This document shows positions 33,886 to 44,272 of a DNA stretch of 64,000 nt, one piece after another (the stretch's first letter is position 1; every line of letters starts with the position of its first letter). The stretch is taken from the NCBI RefSeq assembly GCF_008365385.1, contig NZ_QOVF01000002.1, positions 372,001-436,000 on the forward strand. Direction: 5' to 3'. The notes below the pieces were generated by a model. That model saw nothing but the letters and a program-made list of their open reading frames with translations, did not search any database and was not told the DNA's origin. A program made the translations under genes and the position numbers. The stretch is from Halopseudomonas laoshanensis (GTDB lineage Bacteria; Pseudomonadota; Gammaproteobacteria; Pseudomonadales; Pseudomonadaceae).

Positions 33886-36453
33886 TCAGCTGGTGAAAAC
33901 GAACTCGTCATCCTCAACCTTGGCCTTGATCGTTACCCCCGGCGCAAAATCACCCGACAGGATACGCTGCGCCAACGGGTTCTCGATCCAGCGTTGAATC
34001 GCACGCTTGAGCGGACGAGCGCCGTATACCGGGTCATAGCCTACCGCGATCAGCTTCTCCAAAGCCTCATCAGTCAGCTCCAGCTTCAATTCCCGCTCAG
34101 CCAACCGCACGCCCAGGCGCTGCATCTGAATGCCTGCGATACCGGCAATCTGCTCCTTGCCTAGCGGCTCAAATACCACCACCTCATCAATCCGGTTGAT
34201 AAACTCTGGCCGGAAGTGCTGACCAACGGCATCCATCACCGCCGCGTGCTGCGCCTCCGGATCACCGACCAGTTCCTGAATCTGTGCCGAGCCCAGGTTG
34301 GAGGTCATGACAATAACCGTGTTACGGAAGTCCACCGTACGGCCCTGGCTGTCAGTCAGCCGACCGTCTTCAAGCACCTGAAGCAGCACGTTGAACACAT
34401 CCGGATGGGCTTTTTCCACCTCATCCAGCAGGATCACCGAATACGGCTTGCGGCGCACCGCCTCGGTCAGATAGCCGCCTTCTTCGTAGCCAACGTAACC
34501 CGGAGGCGCTCCGATCAGCCGCGCAACCGAGTGCTTCTCCATAAATTCGGACATGTCGATCCGCACCATGGCTTCGTCAGTGTCGAACAGAAACTCGGCC
34601 AGCGCCTTGCACAGTTCGGTCTTGCCCACCCCGGTTGGCCCCAGAAACATGAATGAGCCGCTTGGCCGGTTGGGATCGCTCAAACCTGCGCGCGAACGCC
34701 GTACCGCGTTGGACACGGCCACCACGGCTTCATGCTGACCGATAACCCGCTTGTGCAGACCTTCTTCCATGCGCAGCAGCTTGTCGCGCTCGCCTTCGAG
34801 CATCTTCGACACTGGAATGCCAGTCCACTTGGAGACCACTTCGGCGATCTCTTCCTCGGTGACCTTGCTACGCAGTAGCTGATTTTCGGTTGGCCCGTGC
34901 TGATCGGCCATCTGCTGGCTGCGCTCCAGATCCGGAATCACCCCGTATTGCAGCTCGGCCATTCGGTTCAGGTCACCCTTGCGCCGTGCCGCTTCCAGTT
35001 CCTGGCGGGCCTGTTCGATCTTCTCCTGGATCTGTGCCGAGCCCTGCACATCGGCCTTCTCTGACTTCCAGATCTCTTCCAGGTCGGCATACTCACGCTC
35101 CAGGCGAGCAATGTCTTCCTTGAGTTTTTCCAGCCGCTTGAGCGCGGCGTCGTCTTCTTCCTTCTTCAACGCTTCACGCTCGACCTTGAGCTGGATCAAG
35201 CGCCGTTCAAGGCGATCCAGCACTTCGGGCTTGGAGTCGATTTCCATGCGGATGCGGCTGGCGGCTTCATCAATCAGGTCAATGGCCTTGTCCGGCAGTT
35301 GCCGGTCGGTAATGTAGCGATGGCTCAACTTGGCGGCGGCAATGATCGCGCTATCGGTGATGGCGACCTTGTGGTGCACCTCGTAGCGCTCTTTCAGGCC
35401 GCGCAAAATGGCGATGGTGTCTTCCTCGGACGGCTCATCGACCAGCACTTTCTGGAAGCGCCGCTCCAAAGCAGCATCTTTTTCGATGTACTTGCGGTAC
35501 TCATCCAGCGTAGTAGCGCCCACGCAATGCAACTCACCGCGCGCCAGGGCCGGCTTGAGCATATTGCCGGCGTCCATTGAGCCTTCGGCCTTGCCGGCGC
35601 CGACCATGGTGTGCAGCTCGTCAATAAACAGAATCACCCGGCCTTCCTGTTTGCCCAGCTCGTTCAGCACCGCCTTCAAGCGCTCTTCGAACTCACCACG
35701 GAACTTGGCGCCGGCAATCAGTGATCCCATGTCCAGCGACAGCAAACGCTTGTCCTTGAGACCGTCCGGCACTTCGCCGTTGATGATGCGCTGCGCCAGG
35801 CCTTCGACGATGGCAGTCTTGCCGACGCCGGGCTCACCGATAAGCACCGGGTTGTTCTTGGTTCGGCGCTGCAGCACCTGAATGGTTCGGCGGATTTCGT
35901 CATCACGTCCGATCACCGGATCCAGCTTGCCTTCTTCGGCCTTGGTGGTCAGATCGACGGTGTACTTGTCCAACGCCTGGCGCGACTCTTCGGCATTCTG
36001 GTCGTTCACCGACTCGCCGCCGCGCAGATTGCTGATGGCGTTCTCCAGGGCTTTCTTGGATACGCCCTGGCCGAGCAGAATCTTGCTCAATGCCGAGTTG
36101 CCTTCCATCGCCGCGAGCAGCACCAGCTCGCTGGAGATGAACTGATCATTGTGCTGCTGGGCCAGCCGGTCCGCCTGGTTGAACAGCCGCGCCAGATCCT
36201 GGGACAGGTTGATGTCCCCGGTGGGGCTGCTGATGGTGGGCAGCTTGTCCAAGGCATCGACCAGTGCCGCACGCAGCGCGTTGGTATCGAAGCCAACCTG
36301 GCGCAGCAACGGCTTGACCGAGCCCTGCTGCTGGTCGAGCAACGCCAGCATCAGGTGCAAGGGGTCTATCTGATTGTGATCACGGCCCACCGCCAATGAC
36401 TGCGCATCGGACAGCGCCATCTGGAGTTTGCTGGTAAAGCGATCAATACGCAT
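33886..36453 (-). CDS. clpB: ATP-dependent disaggregase ClpB
   Basis: A hexameric AAA+ chaperone that pulls proteins out of aggregates with DnaK. The 855-residue protein has the N-domain (about 1-145), NBD1 with Walker [16 protein letters not shown], the coiled M domain (about 400-525, highly charged), NBD2 with [17 protein letters not shown], and arginine-finger regions. The length equals that of P. aeruginosa ClpB within a residue. A sigma-32 type promoter lies upstream, which fits heat-shock control. Confidence 0.97.
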   Translation of the reverse strand: MRIDRFTSKLQMALSDAQSLAVGRDHNQIDPLHLMLALLDQQQGSVKPLLRQVGFDTNALRAALVDALDKLPTISSPTGDINLSQDLARLFNQADRLAQQHNDQFISSELVLLAAMEGNSALSKILLGQGVSKKALENAISNLRGGESVNDQNAEESRQALDKYTVDLTTKAEEGKLDPVIGRDDEIRRTIQVLQRRTKNNPVLIGEPGVGKTAIVEGLAQRIINGEVPDGLKDKRLLSLDMGSLIAGAKFRGEFEERLKAVLNELGKQEGRVILFIDELHTMVGAGKAEGSMDAGNMLKPALARGELHCVGATTLDEYRKYIEKDAALERRFQKVLVDEPSEEDTIAILRGLKERYEVHHKVAITDSAIIAAAKLSHRYITDRQLPDKAIDLIDEAASRIRMEIDSKPEVLDRLERRLIQLKVEREALKKEEDDAALKRLEKLKEDIARLEREYADLEEIWKSEKADVQGSAQIQEKIEQARQELEAARRKGDLNRMAELQYGVIPDLERSQQMADQHGPTENQLLRSKVTEEEIAEVVSKWTGIPVSKMLEGERDKLLRMEEGLHKRVIGQHEAVVAVSNAVRRSRAGLSDPNRPSGSFMFLGPTGVGKTELCKALAEFLFDTDEAMVRIDMSEFMEKHSVARLIGAPPGYVGYEEGGYLTEAVRRKPYSVILLDEVEKAHPDVFNVLLQVLEDGRLTDSQGRTVDFRNTVIVMTSNLGSAQIQELVGDPEAQHAAVMDAVGQHFRPEFINRIDEVVVFEPLGKEQIAGIAGIQMQRLGVRLAERELKLELTDEALEKLIAVGYDPVYGARPLKRAIQRWIENPLAQRILSGDFAPGVTIKAKVEDDEFVFTS

Positions 36454-36523
36454 GGTGTTTCCATCCTGTCTAGATGATCCCCCGCTGACTGGCGGGCGAT
36501 GGCTTTCATTGAGTATGGACTAT

Positions 36524-36551
36524 AGATAGGGTTGATTATTGGTCTTTCAAG
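36524..36551 (-). promoter_or_regulatory. Heat-shock (sigma-32) promoter of clpB
   Basis: On the minus strand CTTGAAA, a 13-base spacer, then CCCTATCT, close to the sigma-32 consensus CTTGAAA-N11-16-CCCCATNT. It is about 70 bases before the clpB ATG. A small GC hairpin follows in the leader near 36480-36495. Confidence 0.75.
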
Positions 36552-36622
36552 GCAGGAAACATTGACCAGAGTCAAAATATTGTCGGATGAGCGATCGCTC
36601 ATACGGGGTTTTGCAGACGGGA

Positions 36623-37357
36623 CTACTTCGAGCTGAGCCAGATCAATGATGCCATCCGCCCGGTCTGGCCATCACGGCGGTAGGAGTAGAAGCGTAGCGG
36701 GTCGCTGACCGTGCATTGATCACCGCCGCTGATCGACTGCACGCCGACGGCATTTAGTCGCTGGCGGGCCAACTGATAGATATCCGCGAGGAAATGCCCA
36801 GCCCGGTCAGACGGCACAAAAGCCGACGCGGCCTGCGGATCAACCTGGATAAAGGCATCCCGTACTTCAGAGCCTACTTCGAACGCTTGCGGGCCAATCG
36901 CCGGCCCGAACCAGGCCAACACCTCGGACGACTCAGTGGCCAGCGCGTTCAGCGTGTTCTCCAACACACCATCGAGCAATCCGCGCCAGCCGGCATGGGC
37001 CGCAGCCACTTTGGTACCCGCACGATCACAGAACAGCACCGGCAAACAATCAGCCGTCATGATGGTACAAGCGATGCCAGGCTCATCAATCCATGCGGCG
37101 TCAGCCTCAAGGGTTAGCGCAGAATTGGCGCGCACCACATCGGTACTGTGAGTCTGTACCAGCCAGGCAGGGCGGCAAGCCAGTTCACGCTCCAACTCCG
37201 CGCGGTTGGCAGCCACGTGCACCGGATCGTCCCCGACATGATCGCCAAGATTGAAGCCCTTCCAGGGCCCCTGGCTGCTGCCGAGCTGTCGGGTGGTCAC
37301 ACAGGTATGTACCCACTCCGGCGCAGGCCAGTCAGCGCTCAGCCACTGCGGCTTCAT
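36623..37357 (-). CDS. pgeF: YfiH/LACC1-family purine nucleoside phosphorylase / peptidoglycan editing factor PgeF
   Basis: A 244-residue metalloenzyme of the YfiH family. The three metal-binding motifs are seen: WLVQTHSTDVV with the first His, IMTADCLPVLF with the Cys, and AAHAGWRGLLDGV with the second His. Members act on purine nucleosides; in E. coli a role in removing wrong peptidoglycan stem residues was reported. ATG 37357 overlaps the rluD stop (ATGA), so it is co-translated with rluD as in many proteobacteria. Confidence 0.93.
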   Translation of the reverse strand: MKPQWLSADWPAPEWVHTCVTTRQLGSSQGPWKGFNLGDHVGDDPVHVAANRAELERELACRPAWLVQTHSTDVVRANSALTLEADAAWIDEPGIACTIMTADCLPVLFCDRAGTKVAAAHAGWRGLLDGVLENTLNALATESSEVLAWFGPAIGPQAFEVGSEVRDAFIQVDPQAASAFVPSDRAGHFLADIYQLARQRLNAVGVQSISGGDQCTVSDPLRFYSYRRDGQTGRMASLIWLSSK

Positions 37358-38313
37358 TCCGCCAGCTCACCATCTTCACGCAGCATCGCCAGCAGGTGCT
37401 GCATATCTTCAGGTAGCTGCACTTCCCAGGACATATGCCGACCGTCGACCGGATGTTCCAACTCCAGCCGCCGTGCATGCAACGCCTGACGCGGGAACTC
37501 TCGCAGCAGAGCGATCAGTTCCTTGGTCGCGCCAGCCGGTATTCGCATGCGGCCGCCGTAGGTCTGATCCCCTATCAGAGGATAATTGATGTAGCTCATG
37601 TGGACACGAATCTGATGGGTACGCCCGGTTTCCAATTTCACCTTCACATGGGTGTGCGCGCGGAAGCGGCTGATCACCCGGTAATGACTGACCGCCTGTT
37701 TGCCCCCGACCATCACCGCCATCTTCTGCCGGTTGGTACCGTGCCGGGCAATCGGCTGGTCGACCTTGCCACCGGCGGTCATCACCCCCACCACTACACA
37801 CTCGTATTCACGGGTGACCGTGCGTTCCTGCAGCTGATTGACCAGCTCGGTCTGCGCCTCGAGGGTTTTGGCCACGACCATTAACCCGGTAGTGTCCTTG
37901 TCCAGCCGATGCACGATACCGGCACGCGGCACCTTGGCCAGCTCCGGGGCATGGTGCAGCAGCGCATTAAGCAGAGTGCCGTCAGCATGTCCGGCCGCCG
38001 GGTGGACCACCAACCCGGCCGGCTTGTTGATCACCAGCAAGGCGTCATCCTCATAGATCACATCCAAAGCTATCGCCTCGGGCTGCCAGTCACCCTGCAC
38101 TTCACGCTCGGCATCCAGCTCGAGCTTCTCGCCGCCATATACGGTGTCACGCGGGCGAACACTGCTGCCGTCGAGCGTCAGGCTGCCATCCTTGATCCAG
38201 CCCTGCAGGCGGGAGCGTGAGTGTTCGGGGAACAATTGGGCCGCCACCTGGTCTAGGCGTTGACCGCCACTCTCAGGGGTGACCAGTGCAGACAAGCGGA
38301 TACGATCAGACAT
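37354..38313 (-). CDS. rluD: 23S rRNA pseudouridine synthase RluD
   Basis: Forms pseudouridines at 1911, 1915 and 1917 of 23S rRNA (helix 69). The 319-residue protein has an N-terminal S4 RNA-binding domain (GQRLDQVAAQLFPEHSRSRL) and a catalytic domain with AGIVHRLDKDTTGLMVVAKT containing the active Asp, and KLETGRTHQIRVHM further on. It is divergent from bamD, as in P. aeruginosa. Confidence 0.96.
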   Translation of the reverse strand: MSDRIRLSALVTPESGGQRLDQVAAQLFPEHSRSRLQGWIKDGSLTLDGSSVRPRDTVYGGEKLELDAEREVQGDWQPEAIALDVIYEDDALLVINKPAGLVVHPAAGHADGTLLNALLHHAPELAKVPRAGIVHRLDKDTTGLMVVAKTLEAQTELVNQLQERTVTREYECVVVGVMTAGGKVDQPIARHGTNRQKMAVMVGGKQAVSHYRVISRFRAHTHVKVKLETGRTHQIRVHMSYINYPLIGDQTYGGRMRIPAGATKELIALLREFPRQALHARRLELEHPVDGRHMSWEVQLPEDMQHLLAMLREDGELAE

Positions 38314-38363
38314 TCAGGACTCACTGGCAGGCGCCGGGGCGCAATGGCAAAGCGCAATCCTTT

Positions 38364-38392
38364 TTGGAATCGGCTCTGCGCTGTGGTTAAAT
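38364..38392 (+). promoter_or_regulatory. Candidate sigma-70 promoter of bamD
   Basis: TTGGAA (4 of 6), a 17-base spacer, then TTAAAT (4 of 6) at 38387-38392, about 110 bases before the bamD ATG, in the divergent rluD/bamD spacer. By eye only. Confidence 0.4.
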
Positions 38393-38504
38393 ACGGCTTC
38401 TTTAAAGGCAATCAACGCTAGGACGGTTGCCTGTAAACAGGACCCAACTATAACAGGACGGCTGTTCCGGCAACAGCGTGTGGTCGTCCATCCGGATATC
38501 AACT

Positions 38505-39497
38505 ATGTCGATGAAACACCTGCTGCTGGTTGCTGTGCTCGCCCTGACCGCCGCCTGCTCCTCGAATCCGAAGGTAATTGACGAGTCGCTCAGCGAGTCA
38601 GAGCTGTACCTGATGGCCCAGGAAGATCTGGATGCCAACAATTATGGCCCGGCAATTGAAAGCCTGCGCGCGCTGGAATCTCGTTATCCGTTCGGACGTT
38701 TCGCTCAGCAGGCGCAATTGGAACTGATCTACGCCTATTATCAGAACAACGAGCCTGAAGCTGCCAAGTCCTCGGCTGACCGTTTTATTCGCCTGCACCC
38801 GCAGCACCCCAACGTTGACTACGCTTACTACATGCGAGGCATGACATCCTTTACCCGCGATGCCGGCATTTTCGAGCGCTTCCTGCCGCTGGACATGACC
38901 CGTCGTGACCCGGGCGCTGCCCGCGATTCGTTCAATGAGTTCGCCCAATTAGTCAGCCGTTATCCGGAAAGCCGTTACGCACCCGATGCCCGCCTGCGGA
39001 TGGTCTACCTGCGCAACCTGCTGGCGGCTTACGATATCCATGTCGGTCATTACTACCTCAAGCGTGATGCGCACCTGGCAGCAGCCAATCGCGGCCGCTA
39101 TGTAGTGGAAAACTTCCAGCAGACGCCGTCGGTGGGTGATGGTCTGGCATTGATGGTCGAGGCCTATCAGCGGCTGGCGATGGGCGATCTGGCTAATACC
39201 GCCCTGGCTACCTTGCGGGAGAACTACCCTGAACATCCAAGCCTGGATGACGGCGAGTTCCGCCATCACGTGGAGCCGGCAGAGCAAGAGGCAGGCCGCC
39301 TGCGCAGCATGATGGCTGGTTTTGCCGATAAGGTTCTGACCCCGCCTTCGCGCCAGACCGGCACGCAGATGGAGCGTGAAATGCAACAGCAGTATCAGGA
39401 AGCGGTCGCTGCGATCCCCCGGGAGATTCGCACGCCCGAGCAGGAAAAACAGACCCGCTCGATCTGGAGCCGAATCACTTTCGGTCTGTTCGACTGA
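38505..39497 (+). CDS. bamD: Outer membrane protein assembly lipoprotein BamD (ComL)
   Basis: Essential lipoprotein of the BAM complex that inserts beta-barrel proteins in the outer membrane. The signal peptide [15 protein letters not shown] ends in a lipobox, with Cys as the mature N-terminus. Five TPR-like repeats follow (for example [20 protein letters not shown] and [17 protein letters not shown]). The 330-residue length and C-terminal FGLFD match the P. aeruginosa protein. ATG 38505 or the ATG two codons later both fit; the longer open frame upstream is not a signal peptide. Confidence 0.95.
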   Translation: MSMKHLLLVAVLALTAACSSNPKVIDESLSESELYLMAQEDLDANNYGPAIESLRALESRYPFGRFAQQAQLELIYAYYQNNEPEAAKSSADRFIRLHPQHPNVDYAYYMRGMTSFTRDAGIFERFLPLDMTRRDPGAARDSFNEFAQLVSRYPESRYAPDARLRMVYLRNLLAAYDIHVGHYYLKRDAHLAAANRGRYVVENFQQTPSVGDGLALMVEAYQRLAMGDLANTALATLRENYPEHPSLDDGEFRHHVEPAEQEAGRLRSMMAGFADKVLTPPSRQTGTQMEREMQQQYQEAVAAIPREIRTPEQEKQTRSIWSRITFGLFD

Positions 39498-39517
39498 GTA
39501 GCTGAGCTGCAATACTG

Positions 39518-39555
39518 AAAAGCTGGCCGGGCACACGCACCGAGCCAGCTTTTTT
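39518..39555 (+). terminator. Rho-independent terminator of bamD
   Basis: AAAAGCTGGC pairs with GCCAGCTTTT across a 16-base loop and runs into six T, 20 bases after the bamD stop. Confidence 0.75.
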
Positions 39556-39658
39556 ATTGGCTGCATTTTCTGCGGCTGAAGTTGGCGCAGCTCAGCTCAA
39601 CACGGCACGCAAGGCAGCCCTTGCCTCTGTGATTCATAATGCGCTCATTGTCAGGCAT

Positions 39659-39675
39659 GCTGCATAACATGCAGC
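39659..39675. other. Short hairpin upstream of the small membrane protein gene
   Basis: GCTGCAT-AAC-ATGCAGC, seven-base perfect arms, in the 258-base gap after bamD. A -10-like TACAAT stands at 39708-39713 without a good -35. The region probably holds the promoter of the pilSR unit. Confidence 0.35.
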
Positions 39676-39755
39676 CGCAATAGTACGGCGGAGGCCACCG
39701 CCTCAGATACAATGCAGAGCGGGTGGATCAACAGATTACTTTACAGGACGGGCAG

Positions 39756-39992
39756 ATGGGTCTGATCAAACTGATGGTGCTGATAGCGGTGGTGATAGGC
39801 CTGGTCATTCTGTGGCGGCGTTTCAAGGCATGGCAAATCACCAGCCAGCGCCAACAACCCACGCCAACCAACCCGCCGCTGATGGTGCGCTGCGCGCAGT
39901 GCCAGCTGCACCTGCCCCGCGATCAGGCGCTGCGGGTCAATGACCAATGGTACTGCTGCGACGCACACCGTGATGCCGGGCGCCATGACTGA
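39756..39992 (+). CDS. PP0621-family small membrane protein with Cys motifs
   Basis: A 78-residue protein with one N-terminal membrane segment (GLIKLMVLIAVVIGLVILW), a Pro/Gln-rich linker, and a C-terminal CAQC...CC...H pattern (RCAQCQLHLPRDQAL and QWYCCDAHRDAG) that could bind zinc. It matches a small conserved family found before pilS in pseudomonads. ATG 39756 follows AGGACGGGC; an in-frame GTG 33 bases earlier is possible. Function is unknown. Its stop overlaps the start of pilS. Confidence 0.8.
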   Translation: MGLIKLMVLIAVVIGLVILWRRFKAWQITSQRQQPTPTNPPLMVRCAQCQLHLPRDQALRVNDQWYCCDAHRDAGRHD

Positions 39993-41562
39993 GGTCATCG
40001 ATTACCAACGCCCGCGCATTCTGCGGATCTATAACATCTACCGAGTCATTCTCGGGTTCTTTCTGACAGTACTGACCAGCGGCGCGTTACGTGAAGGCCT
40101 GCTGGAACTGAACAATCCCCAGCTGTATGAAACAGCCAGTTGGTTTTACCTGTTTATCAACGTGCTTATCGCGCTGCTGCTGCATCAGGGCAAGCGCGAT
40201 GTACACCTGTTCGTGCTCTCGGTACTGGATATCTTTCTGCTTGGCAGTATTTTCTATGCGGCTGGCGGCGCCGGTAGTGGCTTCGGCAATCTGCTGCTGA
40301 TTCCGGTAGCGGCAGGCAACATCCTGATTCACGGGCGCGTGGGCCTGTTGCTGGCCGCACTGGCCAGCCTGGTAACCATCTACCTGACTTTCTACCTGAG
40401 CCTGTCCACTCCCGGCGCAGTCCAGAGTTATTTGCAGGTCGGGGTGTTGGGCGGTATCTACTTTGCTGTCGCGCTTTTTGTACAGCGGTTGAGCAAACGC
40501 CTGCGCCAGTCTGAAAGCCTGGCGCAACAGCAGGCCGCCAGCCTGGCCAGTCTGGAAAAACTCAATCAACTGATTATTCAGCGCATGCGCACGGGCATCA
40601 TGGTCGTCGGCGGCAAGCAGAGAGTGCTGCTCGCCAATGAAGCCGCCGCGCAAATGCTGGGTAAACCGATCATTCGCGGCATGGATGTAGATGACCTGGC
40701 CATTGGTTTGGCCCAGCGCTTGCGCCAGTGGCAGGACAACCCGGCCATTCGCACCCTGCCCTTCCACAATCACAGTGGCGGGGCCGAAATCACTGCAAAC
40801 TTCAAACCCTTGCCCAGTGATGAAGGCGAGACGGTATTGGTGTTCCTCGACGACAATACTCAGGTGGCGCAGCAGGCGCAGCAGCTCAAACTCGCCTCTC
40901 TTGGCCGGCTCACGGCAAGCATCGCGCATGAGATTCGTAATCCGTTGGGGGCGATCAGCCATGCCGCACAGTTGCTCAGCGAATCCGAGCAGATTCCTGC
41001 ACAGGACAAACGCCTGAGCGAAATTATTCAGCAGCATTCCAAGCGCATGAACAAAGTCATTGAAACGGTCCTGGAGTTGTCGAGAAGACGCCCGAGCGAG
41101 CCACAACTGATCGATCTGTCACTATGGCTGGAGCATTTTGCCGAGACCTTTGCGCTGAGCCACCCCGCTACCGACAGTCTTGAGCTAGAAGCAGGTCACA
41201 ACGTCATGACCCGCATGGACCCCAACCAGCTTAACCAGGTGCTCGACAATCTGTGCAGCAATGCGCTGCGCTACAGTGGTGCCGAGGGCGAGCATCGCAG
41301 CATCTGGCTGAAACTCTATATCCACCCTGAAACCGACTTGCCGATTCTGGAAGTGATCGACCATGGACCAGGCATTCCGGAAGAGCATCTCGCACATATT
41401 TTCGAGCCGTTTTACACCACTGAGACTTCAGGCACTGGCCTGGGGCTGTATATTTCACGCGAACTCTGTGAGAGTAATCAGGCGCGGCTGGAGTATGAAC
41501 CTATGGTGCCGCGCGGAAGCTGCATGCGCATCACCTTTGCTCATCCGCGACGCCTTGTATAA
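39985..41562 (+). CDS. pilS: Type IV pilus sensor histidine kinase PilS
   Basis: Membrane kinase that senses pilin levels and controls PilR and so pilA. Six membrane segments lie in residues about 20-185. A PAS-like stretch follows, then the HisKA motif SIAHEIRNPLGAISHAAQLL with the phospho-His, and the ATPase motifs NLCSNALRYS and DHGPGIPEEHL with GTGLGLYIS. From ATG 39985 it has 525 residues, close to the P. aeruginosa protein. That start overlaps the upstream gene by eight bases; a start four codons earlier is also possible. Confidence 0.94.
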   Translation: MTEVIDYQRPRILRIYNIYRVILGFFLTVLTSGALREGLLELNNPQLYETASWFYLFINVLIALLLHQGKRDVHLFVLSVLDIFLLGSIFYAAGGAGSGFGNLLLIPVAAGNILIHGRVGLLLAALASLVTIYLTFYLSLSTPGAVQSYLQVGVLGGIYFAVALFVQRLSKRLRQSESLAQQQAASLASLEKLNQLIIQRMRTGIMVVGGKQRVLLANEAAAQMLGKPIIRGMDVDDLAIGLAQRLRQWQDNPAIRTLPFHNHSGGAEITANFKPLPSDEGETVLVFLDDNTQVAQQAQQLKLASLGRLTASIAHEIRNPLGAISHAAQLLSESEQIPAQDKRLSEIIQQHSKRMNKVIETVLELSRRRPSEPQLIDLSLWLEHFAETFALSHPATDSLELEAGHNVMTRMDPNQLNQVLDNLCSNALRYSGAEGEHRSIWLKLYIHPETDLPILEVIDHGPGIPEEHLAHIFEPFYTTETSGTGLGLYISRELCESNQARLEYEPMVPRGSCMRITFAHPRRLV

Positions 41563-41633
41563 TGCCGCAAAACAATTAGTCAGCCCCTGGCCACACCCTG
41601 GCCAGCGCATGGAAAGGAGCCCGATCGCGACCG

Positions 41634-42983
41634 ATGAATAGCCCTACGGTACTGATCATTGACGACGAGCCGGATATCGTTGAACTGCTGGAAATGACGT
41701 TGCAGCGCATGCAAGTGCGCACCTGCAGCGCCGCCACCATGAGCCAGGCGCTGGATAAGCTTGGCAAGCAGCGGTTCGACCTGTGCCTGACCGACATGCG
41801 TTTGCCCGACGGCGACGGCCTGACGATTGTTCGGCATATCCAGCAGCATTATCCGCAGACCCCGGTCGCAATGATCACCGCCTACGGCAGCCTGGATACC
41901 GCCATCAGCGCCCTGAAGGCCGGCGCCTTTGACTTCCTGACCAAACCGGTGGACCTGCAACGCCTGCGCGAGTTGGTCAGCAATGCCCTGCGCCTGAGCC
42001 TGAGCACCCCCGAGCAAAAGAACGTCACGCAGGATGAAGCCGACCCGATCCTCGGCATTTCCCCGCCAATAGTTCAGCTACGCTCGCAAATTGCCAAGCT
42101 GGCCCGCAGCCAGGCGCCGCTGTATATCAGTGGCGAGTCCGGAAGCGGCAAGGAGCTGGTTGCACGGCGCATTCATGCCCTGGGTGCCCGGGCAGAACAG
42201 CCGTTTGTGCCAGTCAACTGCGGCGCAATTCCCTCCGAGCTGATGGAGAGCGAATTCTTTGGTCACAAACGCGGCAGCTTCACTGGTGCCATCGCAGACA
42301 AGCCCGGGCTGTTTCAAGCAGCATCGCGCGGCACGCTGTTTCTCGACGAGGTCGCCGACCTGCCCATGGCCATGCAGGTGAAACTGTTACGCGCGATTCA
42401 AGAGAAGGCTGTGCGTCCGCTAGGCACTCAGCAGGAAGAAGCCGTGGATATCCGGCTGCTCTGCGCCACACATAAAGATCTGGCTGCCGAAGTAGCCGCC
42501 GGACGTTTCCGCCAGGATCTGTTTTATCGCATCAACGTGATCGAACTGCGCGTGCCGCCGTTGCGTGAACGCCGCGAAGATATTCCGCTGCTCACCCGGC
42601 ATATACTCGCCCGCCTGGCGGTACGCAACGAAATGCCGGGATCCACGGTCAGCCCCGAAACATTGGAGCGGCTAAGCAATTACCGCTTTCCCGGCAATGT
42701 GCGGGAGCTGGAGAACATCCTTGAGCGCGCCTTTACCTTGAGCGAAGGCCAACTGATCAAGACTCATGATATCCACATTGCGCCCTGTGCCAGCAGCCAG
42801 GACCAGCAGCCTTCTCTGACCCAGATTGATTCGCTGGAGGATTACCTGGATAACATTGAGCGCACCGCCATTACCCAGGCGCTGGAAGAAACCCGCTGGA
42901 ACAAGACTGCGGCGGCCAAGCGCCTGGGGTTGACCTTCCGCTCGTTACGCTATCGGCTGAAAAAGCTCGGCATGGAAGACTAA
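41634..42983 (+). CDS. pilR: Sigma-54 dependent response regulator PilR
   Basis: A 449-residue NtrC-type activator of pilin transcription. The receiver domain has IDDEPDIVELLEM and the phospho-acceptor Asp in LCLTDMRLPDGDG, and Lys in FLTKPVDL. The AAA+ domain has Walker A GESGSGKELVARRI and the sigma-54 contact loop as GSFTGA instead of the common GAFTGA; I believe this is normal in PilR. A Fis-type helix-turn-helix ends the protein (NKTAAAKRLGLTFRSLRYRL). It overlaps the convergent thiO stop by four bases. Confidence 0.95.
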   Translation: MNSPTVLIIDDEPDIVELLEMTLQRMQVRTCSAATMSQALDKLGKQRFDLCLTDMRLPDGDGLTIVRHIQQHYPQTPVAMITAYGSLDTAISALKAGAFDFLTKPVDLQRLRELVSNALRLSLSTPEQKNVTQDEADPILGISPPIVQLRSQIAKLARSQAPLYISGESGSGKELVARRIHALGARAEQPFVPVNCGAIPSELMESEFFGHKRGSFTGAIADKPGLFQAASRGTLFLDEVADLPMAMQVKLLRAIQEKAVRPLGTQQEEAVDIRLLCATHKDLAAEVAAGRFRQDLFYRINVIELRVPPLRERREDIPLLTRHILARLAVRNEMPGSTVSPETLERLSNYRFPGNVRELENILERAFTLSEGQLIKTHDIHIAPCASSQDQQPSLTQIDSLEDYLDNIERTAITQALEETRWNKTAAAKRLGLTFRSLRYRLKKLGMED

Positions 42984-44083
42984 ACGGCCAGCTGCACGCG
43001 GCCCGCCGGCGCGTAAGGCCGCGGATCAATTATCGCTGGCGCCCCACTCATCAGGTCCGCCAGCAACCGGCAGGACGCCGGCGCCAATACCAGGCCATTA
43101 CGATAATGACCCGTATTCAGCCAGAGGCCGTCATACCCCGGTACCGGACCGATATAAGGCACGCCCTCCGGCGAACCCGGACGCAAACCCGCCCACTGCG
43201 CCACGGGCTGCAGATCTGCCAGCGCCGGTAACAACGCGATAGCGGATGCCTTCAGCGAGCTAAGTGCCTCAGCCGTTGTGCGCTTGTCGAATCCAGCGTG
43301 CTCGAGCGTACTGCCAAACAGCACATGGCCGTCGCGCCTGGGGATCGCATAGCGCCCGTCAAACAACACCATGCTGGGCAGCCAGCCTGGCGCCGTTCGG
43401 TAGAGAAGCATCTGACCTTTTACCGGTTTCACCGGCAGCCCCAGACCCAGCTCAGCCAACCACTCACCACTCCAGGCACCCGCTGCCAACACTACTGCGT
43501 CGGCGTTGTACTGCTCGCTACCGGTGCGTACGCCGCATACCTTGCCACTGTCCATCAGCAGGCCGGTCACCGCCTGGTCTTCCAGCAAACTGAACGCCGG
43601 ATGCTGCAGCAAACGTGCGCGCAATGCATCCATCAGACGTGGATTACGTACATTGGCCAGCTGCGGTTGCCACAACGCCTGGCTGAATCCCGGCGCCAGC
43701 TGCGGTACCTGCTGGTAAATAAAAGCGCTATCAACCGCGCGCAATGGCTTGTTTTGCAGCCCCGCCCAGCGCAATGCTTCGGCTTGCTCGGCATGATCCA
43801 GCCAGAGCAAACCGCAGGGACTGATTTCCGGGTCTATCCCGGTTGCCTGTGCCAATGCCACACCCAATTTCGGATAGTAGCCCTGCGACCACTCAGCCAG
43901 CGCACTGACCGGATCGCTGTAACGCCAGGGGTATAGCGGCGAAACGATACCGCCGCCCGCCCAGGAAGCTTCCTGGCCGGTGCGCCGTTTCTCGATCAGG
44001 CGCACTGCACAGCCGCGCTCCAGCAAGTTCAAAGCACTCAGGCAGCCGATGACGCCACCCCCTATCACGATCACCTGCTGCAA
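42980..44083 (-). CDS. thiO: FAD-dependent glycine oxidase ThiO
   Basis: Oxidises glycine to the imine used for thiazole formation in thiamine synthesis. The 367-residue flavoprotein begins QQVIVIGGGVIGCLSALNLL (FAD site) and has EASWAGGGIVSPLYPWRYSD, a ThiO hallmark, and near the end WAGLRPGSPEGVPYIGPVPG. I chose TTG 44083, with AGGGGA seven bases upstream, as it starts right before the Rossmann motif. It follows pilR as in P. aeruginosa, but the fimT-fimU-pilV minor pilin genes expected next are absent. Confidence 0.92.
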   Translation of the reverse strand: MQQVIVIGGGVIGCLSALNLLERGCAVRLIEKRRTGQEASWAGGGIVSPLYPWRYSDPVSALAEWSQGYYPKLGVALAQATGIDPEISPCGLLWLDHAEQAEALRWAGLQNKPLRAVDSAFIYQQVPQLAPGFSQALWQPQLANVRNPRLMDALRARLLQHPAFSLLEDQAVTGLLMDSGKVCGVRTGSEQYNADAVVLAAGAWSGEWLAELGLGLPVKPVKGQMLLYRTAPGWLPSMVLFDGRYAIPRRDGHVLFGSTLEHAGFDKRTTAEALSSLKASAIALLPALADLQPVAQWAGLRPGSPEGVPYIGPVPGYDGLWLNTGHYRNGLVLAPASCRLLADLMSGAPAIIDPRPYAPAGRVQLAV

Positions 44084-44255
44084 TGCATATCCCCTGTTCC
44101 AAAGCTGCTGCGCTAAATAGCCCCGCAAAGCTTAAACCAGATCAGGCACGTCGACCATGCAGGAACGCTACGCCAAAACGCATTCCGTGCAACGGTGAAA
44201 CCCATAACTTAGACCTTCTGCCTAGTGCAGGCGTATGTCACTCAGGTTGATAAAC

Positions 44256-44272
44256 CGGTATTATCGATACCG
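44256..44272. promoter_or_regulatory. Palindrome upstream of mqo
   Basis: CGGTAT-TATCG-ATACCG, six-base perfect arms, ends 20 bases before the mqo ATG. Position fits an operator or a leader hairpin near the ribosome site. No regulator is known to me for this motif. Confidence 0.45.

Noticed and set aside
40087-41106. 339-codon open frame on the minus strand
   Set aside because: It is antisense to pilS, whose membrane and kinase motifs are clear.
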